The notes beneath the pieces are model-generated. The model was given only the letters and a program-made list of their open reading frames with translations. It ran no database searches and was not told the DNA's origin. 64,000 nt of DNA, taken from positions 152,154 through 216,153 of the forward strand of contig JBAZYO010000009.1 of NCBI GenBank assembly GCA_041659285.1, read 5' to 3'. The number at the start of each line of letters is the position of its first letter. Position 1 is the first letter of the stretch. Shown in pieces: positions 17,885-26,934 of this stretch. The stretch comes from Vicinamibacterales bacterium. GTDB lineage: Bacteria; Acidobacteriota; Vicinamibacteria; Vicinamibacterales; UBA2999. A program made the translations under genes and the position numbers.

Positions 17885-20117
17885 AGCGTTCGATCACTTC
17901 GAACACGCGCACCATGGGACTCTCGTTCGGCTTCTGTTGCGACTCCCGGAATTCCTGCGCCACCCGCAAGCCGGTAATCGCGGGCACCGGAAACGCCGGC
18001 TGCCACGGGGTGCGGCCAACGACGACGAACTCGGGACCGCTGGCGGCCGCCGCCTGCTTCGCCTCCTCCGCGGTCGCGTAGGACTGGGCGTTCGACACTT
18101 CGCAGAACTCGCGTCCGGTGTCGTCCCGCAACTGGCGCTTCCGCACCACCCACGTGCTGTTGACCGGCGCCGCGGAGCGGCCGCCCAACACCATCAACCG
18201 GTACGCCATCGTCTGGTAGTAGGCCTCGTTGTAGATCCAACTCGGCTGCCACGGATCGGTGTCGCGGTCGCGCGTGTAGCAGAGCGAGTAGAAGCGTGAG
18301 GTCGGGATGCCGGCCCAGTCCGCCAGGTTCTGGAAGCGCCCGGCGAGCGCACCGCTGCCGGCATCACGGAACGGCAGTTCCCAGTCCACCACGACAAATC
18401 GCGCGCGAGCGGCCGTCAGGATGTCGAGCGCCGCGGCGTCATCCGTCGCGGTCAGGAACGCAGCCGACACCGGCGCGCCACCTTGCGTCGGGTTCGAGAC
18501 CGGCACGCGATGCGCGGCCTGGACGAGCCAATAGCCCTGGTCCCACCAGTTCATCACCGTGTAGCGGGCCGGAGGATTGGACGTGCCGTAGCGAGCCAGG
18601 TAGTAGCCGGGGGCATCGAACGGTTCGGGCGTCTGGGTTCGCAACCACTGCATGGTCGCGGCCCAGTAGTCGGGCATGCCGCCCGCGCGCGTGGTGGTGA
18701 GGGCGGCCGGCACCAGGTTGGGCGCGACGGCAATTCCCGCGACCAGCACGACCGCCACCTCGCGCTGCATGGGCAGCCAGGTTTTCACCTTCGGCTGCGG
18801 ATTCCCGGCGTGCGGCACGCCGCCCCAGTTGAGCAGGCGCATGCACAGCCATCCCACCACCAGCGCCGATGCCGGCACCAGGTAGTAGCCGAACCGGTTC
18901 TGGCCGATCGTGGCCGCGTAGTTCACCACAGTGAAGATCACGATGAGCAGGTGATCGAGCCGGCGCGACTTCCACAAGCTCGCCGCCAGGAAGACCACGG
19001 CGACGATGCCGGTGTAGAAGCCGCTGCGGAAGAAGGTCCACGGCTGCGTCCAGACCCAGTTGCCGGTGTAGAGAAAGAGCGGCCGCGCTTCGAGCACCGC
19101 CATGCGCGTCGGATCCGGGCGGAACCGCGCGAGATCGATCGTCACCTGCCGCACGAGATCCGGGGCCAACACCGATACCGCCAGCGCGGCCACGGATGAC
19201 ATCGATAGCAATATCAGAGCCGCAGATGACGCAGATGACACAGAAAACCAACTGGTCTCGGGTTGCGTCGCCATCCACCCAATGAGTGCAGAGACGCCGA
19301 GCAATGCGACCAACGAGGTGATCTGCGTGTTGTAGCGGAAGAGGCCCGGGTCCTGCAGGGCTAGAACCAGGACCAGCGCGACCGCGGCGGTGACCACCGC
19401 GGCGCGAGCAGCCGCCACGACCGCCTCGCGCGTGAAACCCATGAGGGGCGCGAGCACGACCCAGCCGGCGAGGATCGCGACAAAGTACGCGCCACTCCCC
19501 CAGGCGAGCAGGTACAGCCCGAGAAAGACGCCGGCGGCGACAGCCCGGGGCAGCCACTGCCACTTGTCCACCGTAGCCTTGGCGAAGGTGGAGGCCAGGC
19601 ACGCCAATGTCGAGAACGACAGCAGGACCTCGAGCGCGTGGTGATCGACGAAGCCGACGAGCGTGCGATCCAGGAAGTGGCCTGGAAGCACGGCCGCGAG
19701 CAGCCCGGCGATCAGGCCCGCGCGCCGGTCGAACGCGATGGTGCCCAGCGCCCACACCGCGGCCACCGCCAGCACGCCGATCACCGCCGGCACGAGGGCG
19801 GCGACGCGCTCGATGTAAGCGGTGGACGCGGCGGTGCCCCGCGTGAGCACGACCGCGGTCGCGATGATGGTGTCGAGGAGCGGGGCGACGGCGACGTACT
19901 GGCCGTTGGGCGACGCGTACGGATCCACGGTGACGCGATGCGGGAAGTTGCGGACCTGGCTCTCCGCGAGACGGACGTGGTACCAGGCATCGGTCTCGAG
20001 GAAGTTGACGCGGGCGCCGCCGAGCACGTCATCCCACGGAGCCCACAGACGCAGAGTGGCTGCTACGCAGAGGATGAGGAAGAGAAAGACCAGATCCTGT
20101 TTCTTCACAGATGACAC
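17883..20117 (-). CDS. STT3/AglB-like oligosaccharyltransferase
   Basis: 744 residues: multi-span membrane region 1-470 and a soluble C-terminal domain. STT3 hallmarks are present: the first-loop acidic motif LETDAWYHVR (Asp43), DHHALE (158-163), GQNRFGYYL with Arg408, and the catalytic WWDQGYW (524-530), followed by NPTQGG and FVVVDWEL, as in archaeal AglB. The family transfers lipid-linked glycans to asparagine in secreted proteins. Two dispersed repeats lie in frame (residues about 176-186 and 290-301). The neighbour across a hairpin, divergent, is a glycosylasparaginase. An alternative is a GT39-like enzyme, but the WWDxG motif argues against that. Confidence 0.87.
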   Translation of the reverse strand: MSSVKKQDLVFLFLILCVAATLRLWAPWDDVLGGARVNFLETDAWYHVRLAESQVRNFPHRVTVDPYASPNGQYVAVAPLLDTIIATAVVLTRGTAASTAYIERVAALVPAVIGVLAVAAVWALGTIAFDRRAGLIAGLLAAVLPGHFLDRTLVGFVDHHALEVLLSFSTLACLASTFAKATVDKWQWLPRAVAAGVFLGLYLLAWGSGAYFVAILAGWVVLAPLMGFTREAVVAAARAAVVTAAVALVLVLALQDPGLFRYNTQITSLVALLGVSALIGWMATQPETSWFSVSSASSAALILLSMSSVAALAVSVLAPDLVRQVTIDLARFRPDPTRMAVLEARPLFLYTGNWVWTQPWTFFRSGFYTGIVAVVFLAASLWKSRRLDHLLIVIFTVVNYAATIGQNRFGYYLVPASALVVGWLCMRLLNWGGVPHAGNPQPKVKTWLPMQREVAVVLVAGIAVAPNLVPAALTTTRAGGMPDYWAATMQWLRTQTPEPFDAPGYYLARYGTSNPPARYTVMNWWDQGYWLVQAAHRVPVSNPTQGGAPVSAAFLTATDDAAALDILTAARARFVVVDWELPFRDAGSGALAGRFQNLADWAGIPTSRFYSLCYTRDRDTDPWQPSWIYNEAYYQTMAYRLMVLGGRSAAPVNSTWVVRKRQLRDDTGREFCEVSNAQSYATAEEAKQAAAASGPEFVVVGRTPWQPAFPVPAITGLRVAQEFRESQQKPNESPMVRVFEVIER
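19219..19246. repeat. Intragenic CGCAGATGACGCAGATGACACAG repeat in stt3
   Basis: A copy of the CAGATGAC family (see 20130, 46878, 47564) lies in frame in the stt3 gene, encoding a serine/alanine-rich stretch in a membrane or loop region. Confidence 0.75.
19562..19593. repeat. Intragenic GTCCACCGTAGCC...GGCGAAGGTGGA palindrome in stt3
   Basis: The same family as the repeat in the anti-sigma gene at 6739-6776. Here it encodes the peptide STFAKATVDKW on the minus strand. Confidence 0.75.
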
Positions 20118-20129
20118 GATGATATTCGG

Positions 20130-20211
20130 CCAGGGCCGCAGATGACGCAGATTACGCAGATCTCAAAGCCTTTCAGACCTTCTGCGTCATCGGTGTCATC
20201 TGTGGCCCTGG
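20130..20211. repeat. 82-bp near-perfect hairpin of CAGATGAC repeats
   Basis: The left arm begins CCAGGGCCGCAGATGACGCA and the right arm ends GTGTCATCTGTGGCCCTGG, which is its complement with few mismatches. It lies between the divergent stt3 and glycosylasparaginase genes, where promoters should be. Confidence 0.75.
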
Positions 20212-20271
20212 TTATTGGTCGGCGTCATCCGCGGTCATGGTGATGTAGCATCGGCCGCGGAGGGGTGTTCC

Positions 20272-21387
20272 ATGGCAAGAAAACTGAGTCGTCGAGAGTT
20301 TGTTCAGGCCGGGACTGCGGCAGGGGTTGCCCTGGGCGCTTCGACATCTGTGTTCGGGCAGGCGCCAGCGGTCGTGACCAACACCGTGAAGCCGGTGGTC
20401 GTGGCGTCCAACAACGGCAACGTTTACAAGAACGGCGGCACCGAGACCGGCGTGCAGAAGGCGTTCAACCTGATCACCAGGGGCACCGACGTGCTCGACG
20501 CGCTGGTCGCGGGCGTCAACAACTGCGAGCTGGACCCGGCCGACACCAGCGTCGGCTACGGCGGTCTGCCCAACGCCGACGGCATCGTGCAGCTGGATTC
20601 GTGTTGCATGCACGGGCCGACCAGGCGCGCCGGCGGCGTCGCCGCGATTGAGGGCGTGCGGACGCCATCGCTGGTGGCCAAGGCGGTGCTCGAGCAGACC
20701 GACCATCACCTGCTGGTCGGCAAGGGCGCGCAAGACTTCGCGCGCAACATGGGCTTCACGATCGAAGACGACCTCAACACCGAGACCTCGCGCCGGCTGT
20801 GGCTCGAGTGGAAGCGCCGCATCGACCCCGACCACTACCTCGATCCCAAGAAGCGCGGCCAGGCCATGCAGATGGCGGGCCTCAGCATGGTGAAAGACGG
20901 GCTGATCGATCCCGATCACTACTACGGCACGATCAATTGCGACGGCGTGAACAGCAAGGGCGAGGTGTGCGGCGTGACGACCACCAGCGGACTGGCGTGG
21001 AAGATTCCGGGACGCACCGGCGACTCACCCATCCTGGGCGCCGGCCTCTACGTGGACGGCGACGTCGGCGCCGCCGGGTCAACCGGCCGCGGCGAAGCCA
21101 ACCTCTACAACCTCTGCTCGTTCCTGATCGTCGAGCAGATGCGCATGGGCAAGTCGCCGAAGGACGCCGGCATGGAGGCGTTGCGGCGCATCCAGAAGAA
21201 CACGGTCGAGAAGCGCCTGCTGAACGCGCGCGGCCTCCCCAACTTCGGCATCAACTTCTACGTCGTCAACAAGAGGGGCGAATACGCCGGCGTCTCGATG
21301 TATGCGGCGACCTACGCGGTGTGCACGGAGAACGGGCCGCAGACGCTCAACTGCGAGCCGCTGCACCCGGGCCGCGCATCCGAGTAG
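20272..21387 (+). CDS. Tat-exported N4-(beta-N-acetylglucosaminyl)-L-asparaginase (glycosylasparaginase)
   Basis: 371 residues from the ATG at 20272. It opens with a twin-arginine signal, KLSRREFVQAG followed by a hydrophobic stretch, so it is exported folded. It is an Ntn-hydrolase: the autocleavage region has YGTINCDGV with the candidate nucleophile threonine, followed by TSGLAWKIPGRTGDSPILGA, the glycosylasparaginase pocket (the R-x-GDSPI motif). Enzymes of this family cut the GlcNAc-Asn bond of N-glycopeptides. It is divergent from the STT3-like gene. Plain asparaginase activity is the alternative. Confidence 0.87.
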   Translation: MARKLSRREFVQAGTAAGVALGASTSVFGQAPAVVTNTVKPVVVASNNGNVYKNGGTETGVQKAFNLITRGTDVLDALVAGVNNCELDPADTSVGYGGLPNADGIVQLDSCCMHGPTRRAGGVAAIEGVRTPSLVAKAVLEQTDHHLLVGKGAQDFARNMGFTIEDDLNTETSRRLWLEWKRRIDPDHYLDPKKRGQAMQMAGLSMVKDGLIDPDHYYGTINCDGVNSKGEVCGVTTTSGLAWKIPGRTGDSPILGAGLYVDGDVGAAGSTGRGEANLYNLCSFLIVEQMRMGKSPKDAGMEALRRIQKNTVEKRLLNARGLPNFGINFYVVNKRGEYAGVSMYAATYAVCTENGPQTLNCEPLHPGRASE

Positions 21388-21432
21388 GCCTTTGGCTTGG
21401 GGCTTGGGCCTTGGAACAGGCACCCTCAAGCC

Positions 21433-23145
21433 TTAAGGCACACGATCAGTATTCACGCGTTCGCCTCGCAGGAAGGCGTCGCGATCGCTCAACCGCCAGA
21501 CCCGCGTTCGATGTGACGTTCCCGCCTCGAACGCGGGCGGCCATTCCAGCGACACCGCCGGCAACGCGCCCAACTTCGCGCGGAAGGGCTCGTTCTCCCA
21601 GGCATCAAGCGCAATCACAATCGGGCGGCCACCAGTCGCCAGCGTCCCGATGGCGCGCGCCAGCGCGTCGGGTGACGCCGCGTCCCAGCGCAGGATCGAC
21701 CGGCCGCTGTAGTAGCGGAGCGCCCCGCTCTGCTCACCAGCGACGATCACCGCATCGGCACTCATCCCGGCCAGGTAGTCGGCCACTTGCGAGACACGCC
21801 GCTGCTGGTCTGCGAGCCGAAACGCATCGAGCGCGCGGGCCTGCGACACGCCGTGAGCCATGAGTCCCAACACGACGGCGAGCACGGCCGCGGCCATCGA
21901 CGACGCCGGCAAGCGAGCGATCGCTGACGCAACTGCGACGCTCGTGAACACGGCGGCCACCGCCAGGGCGGGCAGCAGGAATCGCAGGTACGACCACACC
22001 TCGAAGACCGCGTAGACGAGATAGGCGGCCACTACGAGCGTCGCGAATGCCGCCAAGGCCTTCGCCGGCGCCTGTCGCCACGCCACCGCCACGCCGGCGG
22101 GCGCAATCAGCAGCACCGGAGACGTGGCCACGAGCCACGACAGGTAGCGCGTCGCGTTGGGCGCAATGTTCACGAACGCAAACAGTTCGTCAGCGGTGCC
22201 ATATCCGGATCGAAGCGGCGACCCGTACCATTGCCATTGGAGCCACATCAACGCCAGCCCGGCTACGGCCACGGGCAGCGAGAAGGCGACAAGACGCCGC
22301 CGATGAAAGCCAATGACCATGAGCGGCACCGCGGCCAGCGGCGCGAGGTTGGGCCGAATGAGGACGGCGATTGCGCAACAGAGACCTGCCAGAAGAACGC
22401 GCCCTGATCCCCGGACGAGGAGCAGCCACATCACCATCCAGGCCGCGGTCACTGGCACGTCGCTCATGGGCTGAACGGATTGATAGAGGAACACCGGGGT
22501 CACCGCCAGCAGCGCCGCCGCCAGCACACCCGCGATCCCGCCGGCGAGTTGCGCCGCCACGGCGGCCGTGGCCCACACCGCAATGCCCGCGCCCGCCGCG
22601 ATCACCAATGACGCCGCCATGGTGCCGCCGAGCGCATGGGGAATGGCCATCAGCAGCGGCAGGCCTGGCGGATAAGTGGGCGCTTGCACGCCGGTGGTCC
22701 CAGTGGGGCGCCACCCGAGCGGCGCGGTGATCCACGGGTCCGCGGCGCCGATCGCACCCGGCAGCGCATCCCGGTAGAACAGCTCGCCGGCCGACCATTG
22801 CGCCGCCTCGCTCAGGTAACCGGAGGCATCCGCGCCAGCCGCCGAGTGGGTGGCGAAGACTCCGGCCGTCACGGCGCTGACCGCCGCGATGGCCACCACG
22901 ACGCGCGACGAGCGGCGCGCGAGCGCGGACCACGCCTCAACCAGATCCGGCTGGATCGACCGGGCGCCGCGCGCGAGGATCCACCACACGCCAACCAGCG
23001 CGAGCGCGGCCGTCGAGATTGGGATCGGAGAGCGGACTGAAATGCGAAGGCCGCCAACGGTGGCGCGAACCCCACCGCTGACGGCCAGCAACACTGCGAT
23101 CGCGGCCAGGATGGCCGCGATGTAGATCAAGCTCCGGCGATTCAC
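21433..23145 (-). CDS. GT39/ArnT-like membrane glycosyltransferase
   Basis: 570 residues with 11-13 predicted helices and a short soluble tail. The first loop carries DASGYLSEAAQWSAG, fitting the acidic motif of GT-C enzymes, and a YPPGLPLLMAIPHALGG segment typical of dolichyl-phosphate-mannose mannosyltransferase relatives. Such enzymes move sugars from polyprenyl phosphate to lipid or protein. Donor and acceptor are unknown. It is convergent with the glycosylasparaginase and just downstream of a methyltransferase; the stop and start abut at 23145. Confidence 0.72.
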   Translation of the reverse strand: MNRRSLIYIAAILAAIAVLLAVSGGVRATVGGLRISVRSPIPISTAALALVGVWWILARGARSIQPDLVEAWSALARRSSRVVVAIAAVSAVTAGVFATHSAAGADASGYLSEAAQWSAGELFYRDALPGAIGAADPWITAPLGWRPTGTTGVQAPTYPPGLPLLMAIPHALGGTMAASLVIAAGAGIAVWATAAVAAQLAGGIAGVLAAALLAVTPVFLYQSVQPMSDVPVTAAWMVMWLLLVRGSGRVLLAGLCCAIAVLIRPNLAPLAAVPLMVIGFHRRRLVAFSLPVAVAGLALMWLQWQWYGSPLRSGYGTADELFAFVNIAPNATRYLSWLVATSPVLLIAPAGVAVAWRQAPAKALAAFATLVVAAYLVYAVFEVWSYLRFLLPALAVAAVFTSVAVASAIARLPASSMAAAVLAVVLGLMAHGVSQARALDAFRLADQQRRVSQVADYLAGMSADAVIVAGEQSGALRYYSGRSILRWDAASPDALARAIGTLATGGRPIVIALDAWENEPFRAKLGALPAVSLEWPPAFEAGTSHRTRVWRLSDRDAFLRGERVNTDRVP

Positions 23146-23699
23146 TACCGCTTCGGAATGGTCCAGAAGTAGACCTTGCGGCCGTCCACGTCCAGTTCCT
23201 TCTCCGGCTTCCAGTCGCCCATGTCGAACGCGTGCGAGACGATGCGCGTGCCGGGCTTCAGCTCTCTCATCAGCTTCGGCATCAGCTTCACGTTGAGCGA
23301 CGGCAGCAGGTACAACGTGATGACGGTGGCGCCGCTGAGGTCCTGCTCGAACAGGTCACCCTGCACCACGCGGACGAGTTTGCCGACGTTGTTCTTGGCG
23401 ACGTTCTCGTTGGCTTCCTTGATGCGCTCCGGGTCGATATCAAAGCACACGCCGCGGGCGCCGTACTTGCGCGCCGCGGTCACCGGAATACGTCCGTCGC
23501 CGCAGCCAAGGTCGTACACTATGTCGTCCTTGGTGACGTTGGCCACTTGCAGCATGGCCTCCACGACCGGCTCGGGCGTGGGAACATAGATGACGTCAGG
23601 ACGCCGCGTCGGTGCGGCCGCTTGCGCGAACGCCGAGGTGGCGCCCGGAAGCCCCGCGACGACGACCGTGACGGCGAGTGCGAGAAAACGATTACGCAT
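23145..23699 (-). CDS. Exported class I SAM-dependent methyltransferase-like protein
   Basis: 184 residues from the ATG at 23699, chosen because AGGAGG lies about 7 nt upstream and the ATG opens a signal peptide. The longer frame to 23789 lacks this. The Rossmann motif I DIVYDLGCGDGRIPVTAA is intact, with motif II FDIDPERI and a VVQGDLFEQDL segment. The substrate is unknown. It is odd for a SAM enzyme to carry a signal peptide, since SAM is cytoplasmic, but this N-terminus is a known feature of a small family in Acidobacteriota. Confidence 0.8.
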   Translation of the reverse strand: MRNRFLALAVTVVVAGLPGATSAFAQAAAPTRRPDVIYVPTPEPVVEAMLQVANVTKDDIVYDLGCGDGRIPVTAARKYGARGVCFDIDPERIKEANENVAKNNVGKLVRVVQGDLFEQDLSGATVITLYLLPSLNVKLMPKLMRELKPGTRIVSHAFDMGDWKPEKELDVDGRKVYFWTIPKR

Positions 23700-23720
23700 G
23701 CGAAGCAACCTCCTGTGGAC

Positions 23721-25472
23721 GTGAGACGCACAGTATATCTCCTGCTCGTGGTGGCGTTTGCCGCGCTGGCCGTGCCCGCCGTTCGTCACTGGCGCGAGCA
23801 GCCGCCCGTGCCGCCGCCGCTACCTGAGCCGCTGCGCGGCGCCTGGACGGCCGGTGACGGCGTCGAAATCGGCGCAGGATCCGACCATCCCTTTGGACTG
23901 GCGCTGGCCCCCAACGGCCGCCGGCTGGCCTACCCGGCCGTGCGTGCCGGCCTGGTGTCGTTGTGGCTGCAGGATCTGACGAGCGGTGACGCGCGGATGC
24001 TGCCGTCCACGGATGGCGCCGCGGCGCCGTTCTGGTCGCCCGACGGCGCCCGCCTCGGGTTTCTCGCCAACGGACGGTTGCACGCCATCGATCTCACGTC
24101 GGGATCGATCAGCGACCTCGCCGATGCGCCGGCCGGTCGTGGCGCCGCCTGGAACCAGGCCGGCGACCTCGTGTTCGCGCCCGGCGGCGGCGGCGGGCTG
24201 ATGCGCCGGTCGGCCGACGGCACCATCGCGCCGCTCACCACGATCGATCGCGACGCCGGCGAATCGAGGCACGCGTGGCCGGCCTTTCTTCCAGACGGAC
24301 GGCACGTCGCCTTCCTGGTGACGGCAACCGATCGCTCGCGGGCGGGCATCTGGGTAATGTCACTGGACGACGCCGCGTCGCGCGTGCGCGTGTCGGCATC
24401 GGACGCGCAGCCGATCGTCGTCGGCGAGACGATGCTGGTCTTGAACGACACGACGCTGGTGGCGCAACCGCTCGACCCCGCCACCTGGGCGGCCGCGGGT
24501 CGAACAACACTCGTGGGCTTTCCTGCCGGCCGCGGTCCGCTCGGCCAGCTGTTGGCCACCGCCGCGCCGGATGTCCTGATCTACGGCGCGCCGGGATCCA
24601 GCCTGCGCGAACTTCGCTGGGTGTCGCGCGATGGCCAGCGGCTGGGCCGCGCCGGTGAGCCCGCGGAATCGTGGGAGCTGCGGATCGCGCCAGACGGACA
24701 ACGGGTTGCGGTCACGGCGCTCGACCCGCAACTGCGAACGCTCGACGTGTGGATCCGCGACGGCACGCAGCCGGTGCCCCTGCGGCTGTCGCTCGGCACC
24801 GACATGGACGAGGGCGCCGTGTGGTCACCGAACGGCCTGCGCGTGGCGTGGGTCGGCAAGCGCCGCAACATCCTCTTTCGCGGCGCCGGCGCGCAGTTGC
24901 CGGAACAGACGGGTGCGACCTTCGATCCGCCGGTGCAGCTCTGGGACTGGTCGCGCGACGGCGTGCACTTCCTGCTCGGGCGCACCGATTCGCAGACGCG
25001 CGACGACCTGTGGGTGGTGCCGCAGGTGGAAGGCGCGAAGCCGCGCGCGTACGCCGCCGGCAGTTTCAACCAGACGCACGGCGCCTTCTCGCACGACGGG
25101 CGATGGATCGCTTACGCGTCCGACGAGTCCGGCCAGTCCGACATCTACGTGGATGCGTTCCCCGAGCCGGGCTCGCGGCTTCGCGTGACCACGGCCGGCG
25201 GCACCGAACCGCGATGGCGAGATGATGGCCGCGAGCTGTACTTCCGCCGCGGCGCCGAGGTCCACGTCGTCCGGTTTGCCCAGGCCGGCGCGACGCTCGA
25301 CATTCAGTCGATCGATCGCCTGTTCGACGCCGGCGCGCCGATCCGCGCGTTTGACGTCACGCCGGACGGGTCGCGATTCCTCCTCAACCTTCCGGCCAGC
25401 AGCGCGGCGCCGCGATCAGCCACAATGGTGATGTACTGGAAGCGCGCCCCGATCGACTCCCCCAACCCATGA
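23721..25472 (+). CDS. TolB/PD40-like beta-propeller protein
   Basis: 583 residues from a GTG at 23721 (a GTG at 23715 is equally possible; the long upstream frame is antisense to the methyltransferase). A signal anchor is followed by PD40 blades: GLALAPNGRRLAYP, PFWSPDGARLGFL, VWSPNGLRVAWVG and GAFSHDGRWIAYASDESGQ, and a closing DVTPDGSRFLLNLP. It resembles the extracellular half of acidobacterial Ser/Thr-kinase sensors but lacks the kinase. Its ATGA end overlaps the exonuclease gene. Confidence 0.8.
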   Translation: MRRTVYLLLVVAFAALAVPAVRHWREQPPVPPPLPEPLRGAWTAGDGVEIGAGSDHPFGLALAPNGRRLAYPAVRAGLVSLWLQDLTSGDARMLPSTDGAAAPFWSPDGARLGFLANGRLHAIDLTSGSISDLADAPAGRGAAWNQAGDLVFAPGGGGGLMRRSADGTIAPLTTIDRDAGESRHAWPAFLPDGRHVAFLVTATDRSRAGIWVMSLDDAASRVRVSASDAQPIVVGETMLVLNDTTLVAQPLDPATWAAAGRTTLVGFPAGRGPLGQLLATAAPDVLIYGAPGSSLRELRWVSRDGQRLGRAGEPAESWELRIAPDGQRVAVTALDPQLRTLDVWIRDGTQPVPLRLSLGTDMDEGAVWSPNGLRVAWVGKRRNILFRGAGAQLPEQTGATFDPPVQLWDWSRDGVHFLLGRTDSQTRDDLWVVPQVEGAKPRAYAAGSFNQTHGAFSHDGRWIAYASDESGQSDIYVDAFPEPGSRLRVTTAGGTEPRWRDDGRELYFRRGAEVHVVRFAQAGATLDIQSIDRLFDAGAPIRAFDVTPDGSRFLLNLPASSAAPRSATMVMYWKRAPIDSPNP

Positions 25473-26233
25473 AGATTGCGACCTGGAACGTCAATGGTAT
25501 TCGTGCCCGGCAGGCCCAACTGCTCGAGTGGCTCGCCGCCGAGAAGCCTGACGTGGTCTGCCTGCAGGAGATCAAGGCGTCGCTCGACCAGCTCCCGTTC
25601 GAGCTGCGCGACGTCGAGGGCTACTGGAGCTACTGGCACGGCGACAAAGGCTACTCCGGAGTGGCAGTGCTGCTGGCGAAGTCGCTGGTGACGGCGTCGC
25701 CGAGTTGCTCGCATCCGGGCTTCGACTTCGAGCAGCGCATTGCCTGCGCGACGCTGCGCTCGTCCCTTGGTGAGATCACCTTGGTGACGGTCTACGTGCC
25801 GAACGGCGGCAAAGACTACGAGGCCAAGCTCCGCTTTCTCGACGGGCTCGATGGCTTCGCCGACCAATTGGCCCGCGACGGGCGACTGGTGATCTTCTGC
25901 GGCGACCTGAACGTGGCCCGCACCGAGCGCGACATCCACGAGAAGGAGCGCAAGCCGAACCAGATTGGCACGCGACCGGACGAGCGCGCCCTGCTCGAGC
26001 GCATCATCTCGCGCGACCTGGTGGACGTGGGCCGGGCGCTCGAGCCGGACAACGACAACCTGTTCACATGGTGGCCGCCGTGGCGCAGCCTCAAGCAGCG
26101 CAACATCGGCTGGCGGATTGACTACGTGCTGGCCTCGTCCGCCCTTGCCTCTCGCGCGACCTCATCGGTCGTGCAACGGGAGTTCGGCACCAGCGATCAC
26201 GGCCCGGTCGTCGTCAATTTCGAGATTTCGTGA
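25469..26233 (+). CDS. xth: Exodeoxyribonuclease III
   Basis: 254 residues, standard ExoIII length. Catalytic motifs of the endonuclease/exonuclease/phosphatase fold are visible: ATWNVNGIRARQ (metal Asn), VCLQEIKAS (metal Glu), FCGDLNVARTERD and IDYVLAS with the terminal GTSDHGPVV (Asp-His pair). It repairs abasic sites and trims 3' blocked ends. The start overlaps the propeller gene by 4 bp. Confidence 0.95.
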   Translation: MKIATWNVNGIRARQAQLLEWLAAEKPDVVCLQEIKASLDQLPFELRDVEGYWSYWHGDKGYSGVAVLLAKSLVTASPSCSHPGFDFEQRIACATLRSSLGEITLVTVYVPNGGKDYEAKLRFLDGLDGFADQLARDGRLVIFCGDLNVARTERDIHEKERKPNQIGTRPDERALLERIISRDLVDVGRALEPDNDNLFTWWPPWRSLKQRNIGWRIDYVLASSALASRATSSVVQREFGTSDHGPVVVNFEIS

Positions 26234-26256
26234 TCTGGCGATCTGGCGATTTGGCC
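26229..26256. repeat. GATCTGGCGATTTGG repeat fragment
   Basis: A short copy of the family seen at 17811 and 60517, at the end of the exonuclease gene. Confidence 0.55.
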
Positions 26257-26282
26257 GCCGGTAAGAGAGTATCCTTGCGCGT

Positions 26283-26912
26283 GTGAAGGTGCTCCTGTTC
26301 GGCGCCACTGGCGGGACGGGCCGGCACGTGCTCACCCAGGCGCTCGAGGCCGGGCACCACGTCACTGTCTTTGCGCGGAACCCGGCCGCCGTCACCACCC
26401 GGCACGAGCACCTCCGCGTCGTCGCCGGCGACGTCACGGCCGGCGATGCGACACTCGCTGTCGCCGTGCAGGGCCAGGATGCGGTGATCTCCGCGCTCGG
26501 CCGCGGCCAGACCTTCAACTCCGGCAACCTGATCCAGCAAAGCGCGCCGGCCATCGTCAAGGCCATGCGGGCGCGCGATGTCTCCCGCCTGATCTTCACG
26601 TCGGCCCTGGGGGTGGGGGAATCCATCCAGGACGCGCCGCTGTTCATGCGCCTGATGATTCGTTTCCCGCTGCGTGGGATCTACGCCGACAAGAAAGCTG
26701 GAGAAGCGCACATCCGCAACAGCGACCTTGACTGGACGCTGGTGCAGCCGGTGCAGCTCACCGACGGCGGCCTGACTCGCCACTACCGCGCCGGCGAACG
26801 CTTGCCGCTGCGCGGGATCGTGACGATCTCGCGGGCCGACACCGCCCACTTCATCGTCGACCAGTTGACCGACCCGAGCTACATCAGGAAAGTGGCCTTG
26901 CTCGCCTACTAA
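26283..26912 (+). CDS. NAD(P)-binding SDR-like protein (NmrA/flavin reductase-like)
   Basis: 209 residues from a GTG start. An N-terminal Rossmann signature VLLFGATGGTGRHVLTQAL binds the dinucleotide, then VVAGDVTAGD and the FTSALGVGES active-site region. There is no classical YxxxK, as is usual for the NmrA/BLVRB-type atypical SDRs. It may sense or reduce a small molecule; the substrate is unknown. It lies 50 bp after the exonuclease gene in the same direction. Confidence 0.82.
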   Translation: MKVLLFGATGGTGRHVLTQALEAGHHVTVFARNPAAVTTRHEHLRVVAGDVTAGDATLAVAVQGQDAVISALGRGQTFNSGNLIQQSAPAIVKAMRARDVSRLIFTSALGVGESIQDAPLFMRLMIRFPLRGIYADKKAGEAHIRNSDLDWTLVQPVQLTDGGLTRHYRAGERLPLRGIVTISRADTAHFIVDQLTDPSYIRKVALLAY

Positions 26913-26934
26913 AGCGGCTCGAGGGGAGGGCAGC

